IMG/VR virus record: IMGVR_UViG_3300030109_002938
Coordinates: 549-32,290 of that record
Direction: 5' to 3' (one strand)
Length of the DNA: 31,742 bases
Origin: a virus
Shown here: piece by piece, positions 1-6,428 of the stretch
Layout of the letters: the number at the start of each line of letters is the position of its first letter
How positions within the stretch are numbered: the stretch's first letter is position 1
The notes under the pieces: generated by a model
Databases searched by the model: none
Told to the model about the DNA's origin: nothing
What the model saw: the letters and a program-made list of their open reading frames with translations, nothing else
Made by a program: the position numbers and the translations under genes

Positions 1-252
1 TCTACTGGCAATTTGATTACACATCACATTATCATCATGCAGATGCTCAACAATACTCAGACACCTGATGATGCGTATGCTTTCCTGCGTTACTCTAAAC
101 GTTTGCATGATAGTGCAACAGCTTTGTTTGTGTCATACATCAATGACAGACATGGAACATCTACTGCTTCGGCATGGTACACAGGTGGCCCATGTGCCAC
201 ACTGTGGCGTGAGTTAGTAGAGAAGTTCATTACCTGTATCCCAACTAAGTAA
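1..252 (+). CDS. C-terminal part of an unidentified phage protein (5' end off the window)
   Basis: The reading frame is open from the first base to a TAA at 250-252, so this is probably the tail of a longer gene. A TTG at 13 and ATGs at 37 and 43 are possible starts, but none has a Shine-Dalgarno sequence at a good distance, which favours a truncated gene. The visible 83 or so residues contain an amphipathic stretch (AYAFLRYSKRLHDSATALFV) and no motif I recognise. The next gene starts 10 nt after the stop, so the two are probably co-transcribed. In related phages the gene before a VWA protein is often a MoxR-like AAA ATPase, but nothing in this fragment identifies it as one. Confidence 0.5.
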   Translation, partial: STGNLITHHIIIMQMLNNTQTPDDAYAFLRYSKRLHDSATALFVSYINDRHGTSTASAWYTGGPCATLWRELVEKFITCIPTK

Positions 253-262
253 AGGAGACAAC

Positions 263-1528
263 ATGAGTATAGTAACTATCCAAGAAGATATATCAAATGC
301 AGTGAACATGAATCAGATTGAGATTCAAAAGCATCCGGTATTTTCTTCTGTGTTATACGTTCAATGCCCGTTCATTGGTAGATTTATTTTTACTGATAGC
401 GTGGAGACTGCCGCCACTGACGGCATGAACGTGTTAATCAATCCTTTATTCTTTCTCAAACAAAATCCAAAACAACGACGCTACGTTCTACTGCATGAGG
501 ATTGGCATAAGATCAAGTTTGATACACATCCCATGTACGCAGAGTACGTTGCTCAGTATAGCCACGCGATTGTAAATATGGCTCAGGACTTTTCTAACGA
601 CTCTGATCTTCGGTTGATGGACAAAGACTTTGGTACACGTAATGCGTTCATTGAGTACCCTGACGTAGGTGAGGGACGATCTGTGTTGGATGACCCTAAA
701 TATGATGGTATGTCGTTTCAAGAAATCATACTAGCGTTCACCAAGAAAGATGATGACACTAAGAACAAGATCGACCCAGAGACAGGGGATCTTATCAATC
801 AGGATACAGGAGAAAAAGTTGAGAGCTACGATCAACATGATCCATTACCTGTGGATGCTGATGATGTAGAAAGCATACAAGCTCACGCAGAGAATATTCA
901 AAATGCTGCGGCTGATGGTGAGATGATGAGTTCTCGTATGAAACGTAGTGCAGGGTTAGATGGAACAGGCAGTCCGTTATCTTATGCCTTGCGTAGACGT
1001 CCTGTTGATTACAAGTCTATGATTCTTGAGTTCATGCAGGAGACAACAAAGGGATATGATCGTGAAACATATTTACCTAGTGATGTTTTGTTTCAAGATC
1101 ACATCATGCCTACTTACTACAATGAATCTGCGGCAAACATTGGTATCTTCTGTGACTCATCAGGATCTATGGCTGACATCATGGGTATTGTAGTAGGCCA
1201 AGTAGAAAACATCTGTAAACAAATCCCTGCCAAAAAGATTCAGGTTCTGTGGTGGGATAGCAGTGTTGAGAAACAGCAAGAGTTTGAAGCAGGTAAGTTT
1301 CAAGATGTTGTATCAGATTTAGAACCAACAGGTGGGGGCGGTACTGACCCATGCTGTGTAGTAGATTACGTCAAGCTCAAGCAGTATAAGTTTGATGCAG
1401 TAATTTGGATAACTGACGGGTACTTTTATAGTATGCCGGATAAGTTAGCCAAACGTGTCATGTGGTGTGTGATTGACAATCCAAGATTCAAAGCACCGCA
1501 TGGCAAATTAGTACACATTAAATCTTAA
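263..1528 (+). CDS. VWA-domain protein with N-terminal metallopeptidase-like HExxH domain
   Basis: The protein has 421 aa. The N-terminal part carries HEDWH at residues 78-82 after a hydrophobic strand, the zinc-ligand pattern of the putative metallopeptidase domain paired with VWA-like (DUF2201) proteins. An acidic linker (about 160-230) follows. The C-terminal half is a von Willebrand A fold with an intact metal-ion-dependent adhesion site: DSSGS at 298-302, the Thr of GGGGTDP at 357-363, and ITDGY at 383-387. Family knowledge: such proteins work with MoxR-type AAA ATPases as chaperone or remodelling pairs. A target in the host cell is inference only. The start is supported by AAAGGAG 5-6 nt before ATG 263. 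The next gene follows after 17 nt and is a likely partner. It is not a convincing CobT, which lacks an HExxH domain. Confidence 0.85.
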   Translation: MSIVTIQEDISNAVNMNQIEIQKHPVFSSVLYVQCPFIGRFIFTDSVETAATDGMNVLINPLFFLKQNPKQRRYVLLHEDWHKIKFDTHPMYAEYVAQYSHAIVNMAQDFSNDSDLRLMDKDFGTRNAFIEYPDVGEGRSVLDDPKYDGMSFQEIILAFTKKDDDTKNKIDPETGDLINQDTGEKVESYDQHDPLPVDADDVESIQAHAENIQNAAADGEMMSSRMKRSAGLDGTGSPLSYALRRRPVDYKSMILEFMQETTKGYDRETYLPSDVLFQDHIMPTYYNESAANIGIFCDSSGSMADIMGIVVGQVENICKQIPAKKIQVLWWDSSVEKQQEFEAGKFQDVVSDLEPTGGGGTDPCCVVDYVKLKQYKFDAVIWITDGYFYSMPDKLAKRVMWCVIDNPRFKAPHGKLVHIKS

Positions 1529-1545
1529 TAAGAAAGGAATCAACT

Positions 1546-2562
1546 ATGTTAACAAACACAAATGACTTCGACGCAGTAACAACCAACTCATCAACTGACG
1601 TAGAACAATCTGTTTCACAGAGTACATCACAGAACACTGAGTACAAGTTACACAATTACTTTTCTATCATTCAGTTTAGTGAGAGGTGTCCACAGTACAC
1701 ACGCAAAGACAGTACAGAAACAGCAAAGGTCGTGCGTGATACTGGTGCTAAGGATGACGCGGCGATTGTTACCAAGCGATTGTTCTGTAGTGATACAGCC
1801 CAGAAACATCTATCAAAGATAAAGGAGGTCAACAAGAAAGCTAAGGATCTTGTTACTACTACAGGTATTCCGTTTGCATTCAAAGGACAGCAGCTTATTC
1901 CAAACACAGAGATCATCGATGTGGAACAGAAGTTTGTTGCGTTGCAATCAGAGTATTTTACAGCAGTGGCTGCTCTGGTAGCTGCGTACTCTATCATTCG
2001 TGCAGAAGCAGCCGTTGATCTAGGCTCTATGTTTGATGCAGTAAAGTTTCCGTCTGAGTCCAGAGTTCGTGGTGACTTTGCTTTTGATTACAAGATTCTT
2101 CCGATTGCCCCGGACAATCCTTTGTCAGAGTGTGAGACAGAGAACCAGAGAATCGTAGCGCAGAGTCAGAAACGTATGATGCAACAGGTGATAGACGACA
2201 ACAGCGCTAGAGTTCGTAAGCATATCAAGGCTGAGTTAGATCGTATCATTGACCAGTTCACACCACACAAGGATGACAAAGCAAAGCAAAAGAAAATATC
2301 GCAGTCACTGTTGACTAACAGTAGAGCGCACTGCGAGACTATTCAAAAGTTTTCTGTGTTGTTTGAGCAAGACCCTGAGATATTCAAGTTGCAAGCTAGT
2401 GTACTTACTTTGTTGGACAAGATGGAGAAGTATGCAGGCACTAAGGTGGACAAGAAAACTGGTGAGCTTACGCTTGATGGACTCAAGGGTGAAGATGGTT
2501 TGGGCGCACGTAACGTATTGAAGATCGAAGCTACTAAGATTCGTGACGCTTTTAGTTTCTAA
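1546..2562 (+). CDS. DUF3150-like protein, probable partner of the VWA protein
   Basis: The 338-aa protein starts with a Ser/Thr/Gln-rich, probably disordered 30 residues. A mostly helical, charged body follows, with a short hydrophobic helix near 140-155 (FTAVAALVAAYSIIRAEAAV). Overall shape and position beside a VWA protein resemble DUF3150 proteins, which occur beside MoxR-like ATPases and VWA proteins in phages and mobile elements. I see no catalytic motif. AAAGGAA precedes ATG 1546. The closest functional guess is a structural or adaptor subunit of a MoxR/VWA complex. The family name is recalled from general similarity and gene order, not from a search. Confidence 0.5.
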   Translation: MLTNTNDFDAVTTNSSTDVEQSVSQSTSQNTEYKLHNYFSIIQFSERCPQYTRKDSTETAKVVRDTGAKDDAAIVTKRLFCSDTAQKHLSKIKEVNKKAKDLVTTTGIPFAFKGQQLIPNTEIIDVEQKFVALQSEYFTAVAALVAAYSIIRAEAAVDLGSMFDAVKFPSESRVRGDFAFDYKILPIAPDNPLSECETENQRIVAQSQKRMMQQVIDDNSARVRKHIKAELDRIIDQFTPHKDDKAKQKKISQSLLTNSRAHCETIQKFSVLFEQDPEIFKLQASVLTLLDKMEKYAGTKVDKKTGELTLDGLKGEDGLGARNVLKIEATKIRDAFSF

Positions 2563-2575
2563 GAAAGGAGTACAC

Positions 2576-2743
2576 ATGACCGGAATAAACAAGCAAGACA
2601 AGCAGGCCACTATACCAAAGGACAAACAGGTGTTGTATGACACCTGCTTTGTTCAAGCTAATGGGTGGCTAAAGTTTAATCAAGTTTTACACAAGCATTG
2701 GCTAAGCCAACAACCAAAAGAAAAGGAGAACAACAATGGATGA
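2576..2743 (+). CDS. Small protein of unknown function (55 aa)
   Basis: ATG 2576 is chosen because AAGAAAGGAG lies 5 nt upstream; an earlier in-frame start at 2543 would sit inside the previous gene with no ribosome-binding site. The protein is polar and Lys/Gln-rich, with the sequence VLYDTCFVQANGWLKFNQVL in the middle. The last residues, KEKENNNG, are not a protein motif: they are the translation of the ribosome-binding leader of the next gene, which this gene overlaps by 8 nt. The same accidental tail occurs in the gene at 3654-3863. No function is recognised. Confidence 0.65.
   Translation: MTGINKQDKQATIPKDKQVLYDTCFVQANGWLKFNQVLHKHWLSQQPKEKENNNG
2715..2738 (+). repeat. Repeated ribosome-binding leader, copy 1
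   Basis: A 24-nt element containing AAAAGGAGAACAACAATG, ending in the start codon of the gene at 2736. It is identical over 24 nt to the copies at 3355-3378 and 3835-3858. It is also translated as the end of the preceding gene (KEKENNN). Confidence 0.9.
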
Positions 2744-3353
2744 AATAACTAAGAAAGATGTAAAAGATTACTATTCATATGACGACTGCGTAGAGTTTTT
2801 GACGCACCTTGTTAACATATGTTATCAGGACAAGGAGACACAATACGTAGGGGAACCTTCAATGGTTGAGTCTTATAAATTTGTACGTTCACTTAGCAAG
2901 AAGTTATCTGATGCGAAACGTGAGAAAGTTGAGTTAGATTTATTGAATGATGGAATCTCTCGAAACGAGTTAATGTTTGTCGAGCATTTAGTTGAGCATA
3001 CTGATTCAGGTTTTGTTAAAGAATATATGGACGATCCTGTTTTTGGTTCGGCTATAAGGGTTTGTTATGATGGACAGGAGAATAAACCCGAAACAGAAAA
3101 GTCGATTGCTACACAAAACGACATTGACTTTAAAGAACTTAAAAGACTTAAAGACAAGACTATTATCTCTAGTTTTTTTATAGATGATCTGTGTTTGCAT
3201 ATTAACATTCCCCCAAGAATTGTTTATTTGATTTGGGATAAGGCATGGTTTGATACACACGCTCAAGATATTGACGGCCCTAATTGTTTCGCAGATGCTG
3301 ATATTAAAAATCTTGCGTTTAGCTTTAGAGCAATGAAACTATACAACGACTAA
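2736..3353 (+). CDS. Acidic protein of unknown function (205 aa)
   Basis: This 205-aa protein is rich in Asp, Glu and Lys and is predicted soluble and mostly helical in its first 110 residues. A charged linker around 120-135 leads to a more hydrophobic C-terminal segment (IISSFFIDDLCLHINIPPRI). I recognise no motif. The start is fixed by the repeated leader AAAAGGAGAACAACAATG. It is the first and largest of five consecutive genes using that leader, which suggests coordinated, strong early translation. A host-takeover or anti-defence role is possible from its position, but nothing in the sequence demonstrates it. Confidence 0.75.
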   Translation: MDEITKKDVKDYYSYDDCVEFLTHLVNICYQDKETQYVGEPSMVESYKFVRSLSKKLSDAKREKVELDLLNDGISRNELMFVEHLVEHTDSGFVKEYMDDPVFGSAIRVCYDGQENKPETEKSIATQNDIDFKELKRLKDKTIISSFFIDDLCLHINIPPRIVYLIWDKAWFDTHAQDIDGPNCFADADIKNLAFSFRAMKLYND

Positions 3354-3354
3354 T

Positions 3355-3378
3355 CAAAAGAAAAGGAGAACAACAATG
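3355..3378 (+). repeat. Repeated ribosome-binding leader, copy 2
   Basis: Same 24 nt as copy 1, ending in ATG 3376-3378. Here the upstream gene stops (TAA 3351-3353) before the element, so the leader is not translated in that frame. Confidence 0.9.
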
Positions 3379-3639
3379 AGTGAAAAAGACATTGATTTAA
3401 AAGCATGGTCTTCGCAAAACGGCATTTCAGCTGAAATGTTCCTTCAAGAGTACGAGATAAATGGTTATCGACAAGCGTATGTTACTGCTTCTGTAAAAGC
3501 CAGTAGCTTTCAAAACGCTCGTGAACAAGCGGAAGAAGCACTTCTTAATAGTGAAGATTATTTTTTAGAGGAAGTGTTTGGGACAACTTATGTTAGTCGA
3601 TGTTCGGATAATAAAACCAAATCTTTCCACAGTCTTTGA
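3376..3639 (+). CDS. Small acidic protein of unknown function (87 aa)
   Basis: An 87-aa soluble protein with 14 acidic and 8 basic residues. The segment YVTASVKASSFQNAREQAEE, followed by LLNSEDYFLEEVFGTTY, looks like a strand followed by helices, as in small phage proteins with a VxAxSxxEA pattern, but I cannot name a family. The start is set by the repeated leader. Its TGA stop (3637-3639) overlaps the first bases of the next copy of the leader, so the genes abut very tightly. Confidence 0.7.
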   Translation: MSEKDIDLKAWSSQNGISAEMFLQEYEINGYRQAYVTASVKASSFQNAREQAEEALLNSEDYFLEEVFGTTYVSRCSDNKTKSFHSL

Positions 3640-3656
3640 AAAGGAGAACAACAATG
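3638..3656 (+). repeat. Repeated ribosome-binding leader, copy 3
   Basis: A 19-nt core, GAAAAGGAGAACAACAATG, ends in ATG 3654-3656. It is shorter on the 5' side than copies 1, 2 and 4. It decides the start of the following gene against an upstream in-frame TTG at 3636. Confidence 0.88.
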
Positions 3657-3863
3657 GATGAAGAGATGAGTGGAGATATCCTAGAAGACGTGAGAACAGG
3701 GAGGGTGAAAATAAGCAGTGAGAGGTTTAATTCACACCTTCATGATGTACTTAGACAAGATCTTCTTGGGGATTGGAATTTTGAAGTAATCATAGAATCG
3801 GATGACGACTACGATTACATAACTATTAGCGTGCCAAAAGAAAAGGAGAACAACAATGCGTGA
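3654..3863 (+). CDS. Strongly acidic small protein of unknown function (69 aa)
   Basis: The protein has 69 aa with 18 Asp/Glu against 7 Lys/Arg (net about -11), including the run ESDDDYDY near residue 50. A hydrophobic beta-like stretch (NFEVIIE) and ITISV flank the acidic run. Small, very acidic early phage proteins are sometimes DNA mimics or inhibitors of host enzymes; that is only a possibility here. The start is at the repeated leader; the upstream TTG would lie inside the leader itself. Its last residues KEKENNNA are again the translated leader of the next gene, with an 8-nt overlap. Confidence 0.7.
   Translation: MDEEMSGDILEDVRTGRVKISSERFNSHLHDVLRQDLLGDWNFEVIIESDDDYDYITISVPKEKENNNA
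3835..3858 (+). repeat. Repeated ribosome-binding leader, copy 4
   Basis: A 24-nt element identical to copies 1 and 2, ending in ATG 3856-3858. As with copy 1, it is read through as the C-terminus of the upstream gene in the same frame. Confidence 0.9.
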
Positions 3864-4071
3864 AAAAATAGATATTGATGAATGGCTAGGTTATCAAGAT
3901 GAAGATGGTAACAAGTTCAATTTAAACATTCATAACTATGGTGGCGAAACTAAAATTTACTGTGTTTTGTACAAATGTTCTCTCGAAGAAGATGGAACTA
4001 TAAAAGATGCGACGGCAGAACTGTTAGATGCAAAGTGCTATCACTCTGAACAATTAACAAAATTATTTTAA
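3856..4071 (+). CDS. Small acidic protein of unknown function (71 aa)
   Basis: A 71-aa protein with 15 acidic and 8 basic residues. It starts MREKIDIDEWLGYQDEDG, followed by alternating hydrophobic and polar residues (KIYCVLYKC) that suggest a small beta-rich fold. Three cysteines (two of them in the KIYCVLYKC segment) are spread without a zinc-site spacing. No family is recognised. The start is set by the repeated leader, and the TAA stop at 4069-4071 merges with the next leader copy. Confidence 0.7.
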   Translation: MREKIDIDEWLGYQDEDGNKFNLNIHNYGGETKIYCVLYKCSLEEDGTIKDATAELLDAKCYHSEQLTKLF

Positions 4072-4087
4072 AAGGAGAACAACAATG
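4070..4087 (+). repeat. Repeated ribosome-binding leader, copy 5
   Basis: An 18-nt core, AAAAGGAGAACAACAATG, ending in ATG 4085-4087. This is the last copy of the series. Confidence 0.88.
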
Positions 4088-4690
4088 AGTAAAAGATTAA
4101 CAGGTGAACGACTACGTAAACAACTAGTTAAACGTGGTGTCAATGAGTACGTTATAGAACAGCGTGTAGTTGAAAGTCGGAAGGCAGGCAGTGCTAAACG
4201 TGCTAACAATATGCGAGATGTTGTGTGGCAGCGTATGTATGGAGATAGATGGGCAGCCATTGTTAAAACTTTGACAGCCATAAAGAAAAGTTGTTACTAC
4301 GAAATCAAGCGTTTGAAGACAAGTGAGATTGTTGTGTGGTCACAATTAGGGTTTGTTCTAGTGTCCAACGCCCCTACTACTGAGTACGCAACTCTATTAT
4401 GTGGTGCGTTGAAGTTTCATCTTCGCAAGTTACAGGAGCTAAAGAAACAATGGAAGCCCCTCAAAGATCACGATGACTACTTACTACATGTAGCATTGGA
4501 TGTGTTTAGAGATGAGGAATTAAACGTAGCGCACATGCGACTTTGTAAGTATGAACAGAACAGATTGCGTGAGCCTAGAAAAAACAAGGTAGGGTTGCTG
4601 TTACTAAGTGACATGGCTACAAGCCCGAAGTATAGACAAGCGAGGGAGGATTTATATGTCAAGAATGAGAGCGTATCTACACGCACGTAA
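4085..4690 (+). CDS. Basic protein of unknown function (201 aa)
   Basis: A Lys/Arg-rich, mostly helical protein of 201 aa, in contrast to the acidic small proteins before it. The first 70 residues (RLRKQLVKRGVNEYVIEQRV onward) have the charge pattern of a nucleic-acid-binding helical region. A hydrophobic stretch near 80-105 (IVVWSQLGFVLV) is too polar at its edges for a clear membrane segment. No catalytic motif or family is recognised. It begins at the fifth leader copy, and its end overlaps the next small gene by 35 nt. Confidence 0.65.
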   Translation: MSKRLTGERLRKQLVKRGVNEYVIEQRVVESRKAGSAKRANNMRDVVWQRMYGDRWAAIVKTLTAIKKSCYYEIKRLKTSEIVVWSQLGFVLVSNAPTTEYATLLCGALKFHLRKLQELKKQWKPLKDHDDYLLHVALDVFRDEELNVAHMRLCKYEQNRLREPRKNKVGLLLLSDMATSPKYRQAREDLYVKNESVSTRT

Positions 4691-4790
4691 CATACAAAAG
4701 AAAGAAAAGTATTTTACTAAGAAGAGACAAGAGCGTGTTCAACAAGGACGAGTGTGGAAGCGCAACCAACGTCAAAGAAAAGGAGAGTGA
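4656..4790 (+). CDS. Very basic 44-aa peptide
   Basis: Starting at ATG 4656 (AGGGAGGA 5 nt upstream), this peptide has 16 Lys/Arg and 3 Glu among 44 residues. It has no hydrophobic core, so it is probably an RNA- or DNA-binding peptide or disordered. It overlaps the previous gene by 35 nt. In-frame upstream starts lie deeper inside that gene without a ribosome-binding site. The function is unknown, and the composition alone makes non-coding status possible, but the strong Shine-Dalgarno and the tight junction with the next gene favour a real gene. Confidence 0.5.
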   Translation: MSRMRAYLHARNIQKKEKYFTKKRQERVQQGRVWKRNQRQRKGE

Positions 4791-4792
4791 AG

Positions 4793-4987
4793 ATGATTAT
4801 ATATGTGGTAAGGAGTGTTGGTGGTTCTTTTGAAGTTTTTTCAAATAAGAAAGACGCTGAGAAATGTAAAAAAGAAGAGGGTTATGGTGGTGTCAATATC
4901 TCTATTGATAAATACATAATTAAAACTAAAAACGAACTTATAAATGTAATGAACCTACAATCAGGCGGTTGGGATCAAATGCACTAA
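4793..4987 (+). CDS. Small protein of unknown function (64 aa)
   Basis: ATG 4793 is preceded by AAAGGAG and begins MIIYVVRSVGGSFEVFSNKK. This strand-turn-strand pattern, followed by a DAEKC helix, is common in small phage proteins that report a quantity over a chain (xVYVV..GxxxxVFSxxxxAE). The middle is Lys-rich and the end is NLQSGGWDQMH. I cannot assign a function. It is the last gene before the two-hairpin spacer, and its stop codon lies in the loop side of the first hairpin. Confidence 0.6.
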   Translation: MIIYVVRSVGGSFEVFSNKKDAEKCKKEEGYGGVNISIDKYIIKTKNELINVMNLQSGGWDQMH

Positions 4988-5033
4988 AGAACTGAGTGCG
5001 TACGTGAGAGAACAGCCTAGCAAACTGTTCTCT
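4979..5033 (+). promoter_or_regulatory. Two consecutive hairpins in the largest intergenic gap
   Basis: First inverted repeat: GCACT 4981-4985 pairs with AGTGC 4995-4999, and extends with a G-U pair and an A-T pair to 4979/5001. Second: GAGAACAG 5008-5015 pairs perfectly with CTGTTCTC 5025-5032, extending by A5007-T5033, with a 9-nt loop. Neither is followed by a clean T-run, so a simple terminator is not the best reading. An operator, an attenuator or an mRNA-stabilising structure between transcription units is more likely. TATATT at 5045-5050 could be a -10 box, but I see no good -35 at the right distance. The next gene encodes a winged-helix-like protein that could act here; that is inference. 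Confidence 0.45.
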
Positions 5034-5089
5034 TGCGGTCTGTTTATATTACGATTACAATTAAGTTTAACTATAAGAAAGGAGAACTT

Positions 5090-5383
5090 ATGCGACCGAT
5101 TAAGGTTCTTGAATTACAAAACAAACACGAGGTAGATTTAATAGCTACCTGTGTGCTTGATGTACTGAGTGATTTCAAAGGCTCAGTATCCACACAAACT
5201 CTGGTAGATGAGTGTAGTCAGGACGGCGTGTCCTCTCCTGCTACTACCAATAGAAAAATTAGTTTATTAAAAGGTAAGAATTTTATTGACAGTAAGTTTA
5301 TAAAAGATAAACGTCAGATACTAATTAAAGTTTCTTCTATTGGAATGAACTATCTAAAAGAATGGGAGAAAAATCATGCGTGA
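5090..5383 (+). CDS. Winged-helix-like DNA-binding protein (97 aa)
   Basis: The start at ATG 5090 has AAGAAAGGAG 6 nt upstream; the frame is open further upstream, but only through the hairpin spacer. The 97-aa protein shows helix (EVDLIATCVLDVLSDF), then TQTLVDEC and SPATTNRKISLLKGKNFI as a helix-turn-helix, then a wing-like KDKRQILIKVSS ending in GMNYLKEWE. This pattern resembles MarR-like or phage replication-control winged helices. It could regulate transcription from the hairpin spacer just upstream. It overlaps the next gene by 8 nt. Confidence 0.55.
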   Translation: MRPIKVLELQNKHEVDLIATCVLDVLSDFKGSVSTQTLVDECSQDGVSSPATTNRKISLLKGKNFIDSKFIKDKRQILIKVSSIGMNYLKEWEKNHA

Positions 5384-5777
5384 AAAATCAAAGCTAAGAG
5401 AAAAAATCCTAACACATATCAGTGCGAACCCTAGAACAGAGGGCTATACACCATCCTTCTTTGCGGAAAAGTTTAAGTATGATGTGCATTATTGTCGGCA
5501 TTTACTACTAGAGTTAACGGAGAAAAAAAAGATACTCAAACGTAATTATAAAGCGAAGAACAATAAGCAATGCTATAGATTTTTTTCTACTAATCAAAAA
5601 CTTGGGGCTGTTGGTATGAACAACTTTGTTAGCCCCTCTATATTTTCTAACAATAATGTAGAACCTGATCCTGAATCTATAATTAATTCTAAGGCTTGGA
5701 AAAACTTTGTGAAAGGAACACGCATACATCATTTAATGGGTGAATCAGCAAAGTTGATTAGAGGGGTAATTAAATGA
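5376..5777 (+). CDS. Second winged-helix-like protein (133 aa)
   Basis: The first 70 residues have the order helix (KLREKILTHIS), TPSFFAEKFKYDVHYCRHLLLELTEKKKI, and a basic hairpin KRNYKAKNNKQCYRFF, as expected for a winged helix. The C-terminal half is polar and probably unstructured, followed by a short helix. It starts at ATG 5376 inside the end of the previous gene (8-nt overlap), suggesting translational coupling. Two adjacent winged-helix-like proteins may work as a pair. Target DNA is unknown. Confidence 0.5.
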   Translation: MREKSKLREKILTHISANPRTEGYTPSFFAEKFKYDVHYCRHLLLELTEKKKILKRNYKAKNNKQCYRFFSTNQKLGAVGMNNFVSPSIFSNNNVEPDPESIINSKAWKNFVKGTRIHHLMGESAKLIRGVIK

Positions 5778-5992
5778 CGCACATAATATCTTTTGTTTTT
5801 GGGGCAGTTCTTATTTTGTTCTTTATGGAAATGAATGTAGGGCAGATGAAATCTCACTGGCAACACGCATATCAGGTGGGTCGTGATGATGGCTATACAG
5901 TAGGCAAAGCAGAATATGATATGACCCATGAACAACTACGGTATGAATGTGAGCGCTTACACTGGGAAATGCTTGATGGGAAAGAGAGATGA
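5774..5992 (+). CDS. Small single-pass membrane protein (72 aa)
   Basis: Residues 3-20 (HIISFVFGAVLILFFMEM) form one hydrophobic segment. A charged soluble tail of about 50 residues follows, with a helical pattern (QLRYECERLHWEMLDG). No signal peptidase site is evident, so it is probably anchored with the tail on the cytoplasmic side. Its position among early genes does not support a holin call. The start overlaps the previous stop as ATGA. Confidence 0.6.
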   Translation: MTHIISFVFGAVLILFFMEMNVGQMKSHWQHAYQVGRDDGYTVGKAEYDMTHEQLRYECERLHWEMLDGKER

Positions 5993-6279
5993 CAACCTTA
6001 ATTAAAATGGATGGGTTAGACAAAGCCCTAATTGGTCGTTCATGTATCTGGGATAGCACAGGTAGGAGAGAAGACCGTTTGATATATTCTGGCGAAAAGA
6101 TCGTTGCAATTTTAATTGCAAGAGATGGTATGACAGCAGACGAGGCTCTTGAATATATTGAATTTAATATAGAGGGTGCGTATGTGGGAGAACAAACACC
6201 TTGCGTAATGTGGTCACAATTCATGGATGATTTAGAACGGGACTACGATATTTACGGCACAGAAAAACCAGAGAAATGA
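5989..6279 (+). CDS. Conserved-type phage protein of unknown function (96 aa)
   Basis: The core ADEALEYIEFNIEGAYVGEQ, followed by TPCV, resembles a pattern I recall from many uncharacterised phage proteins (EAxEYxxFNxxGAxVGExTP). That pattern supports a real gene of an unnamed family. The N-terminal 40 residues contain an Arg-rich GRREDR. No enzymatic motif is seen. It starts in an ATGA overlap with the previous gene and ends in an ATGA overlap with the zinc-ribbon gene. Confidence 0.6.
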   Translation: MTTLIKMDGLDKALIGRSCIWDSTGRREDRLIYSGEKIVAILIARDGMTADEALEYIEFNIEGAYVGEQTPCVMWSQFMDDLERDYDIYGTEKPEK

Positions 6280-6428
6280 TTCAACCAAGAGTTTATTGCA
6301 AAACTTGTAATGAATTTAAGATGGTTGGTTACTATGGTGGACGTAATAAAAGTGGTTGGATGTGTAAACAATGTCACAACAAAGAAAGGAATAAAACAAA
6401 TGAACGGGAAGATCGCAGAGAAATTTAA
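6276..6428 (+). CDS. 50-aa zinc-ribbon protein
   Basis: This short gene starts at ATG 6276 (ATGA overlap with the previous stop) and ends at TAA 6426-6428. It encodes two CxxC knuckles, C8-KT-C11 and C30-KQ-C33 followed by H34, separated by 18 residues, then a highly charged tail (NKERNKTNEREDRREI). This is the layout of small phage zinc ribbons and HNH-associated zinc-binding domains, but no HNH catalytic residues are present. It probably binds zinc and may bind nucleic acid or a polymerase. Its last 29 nt overlap the next gene and include that gene's ribosome-binding site. Confidence 0.75.
   Translation: MIQPRVYCKTCNEFKMVGYYGGRNKSGWMCKQCHNKERNKTNEREDRREI

Noticed and set aside
263-1528. 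CobT (cobaltochelatase subunit)
   Set aside because: The VWA domain is shared, but the N-terminal HExxH domain and overall layout differ from CobT, and no cobalamin gene is nearby.
5774-5992. Holin
   Set aside because: Only one membrane segment, located in the early/replication block, with no endolysin nearby.
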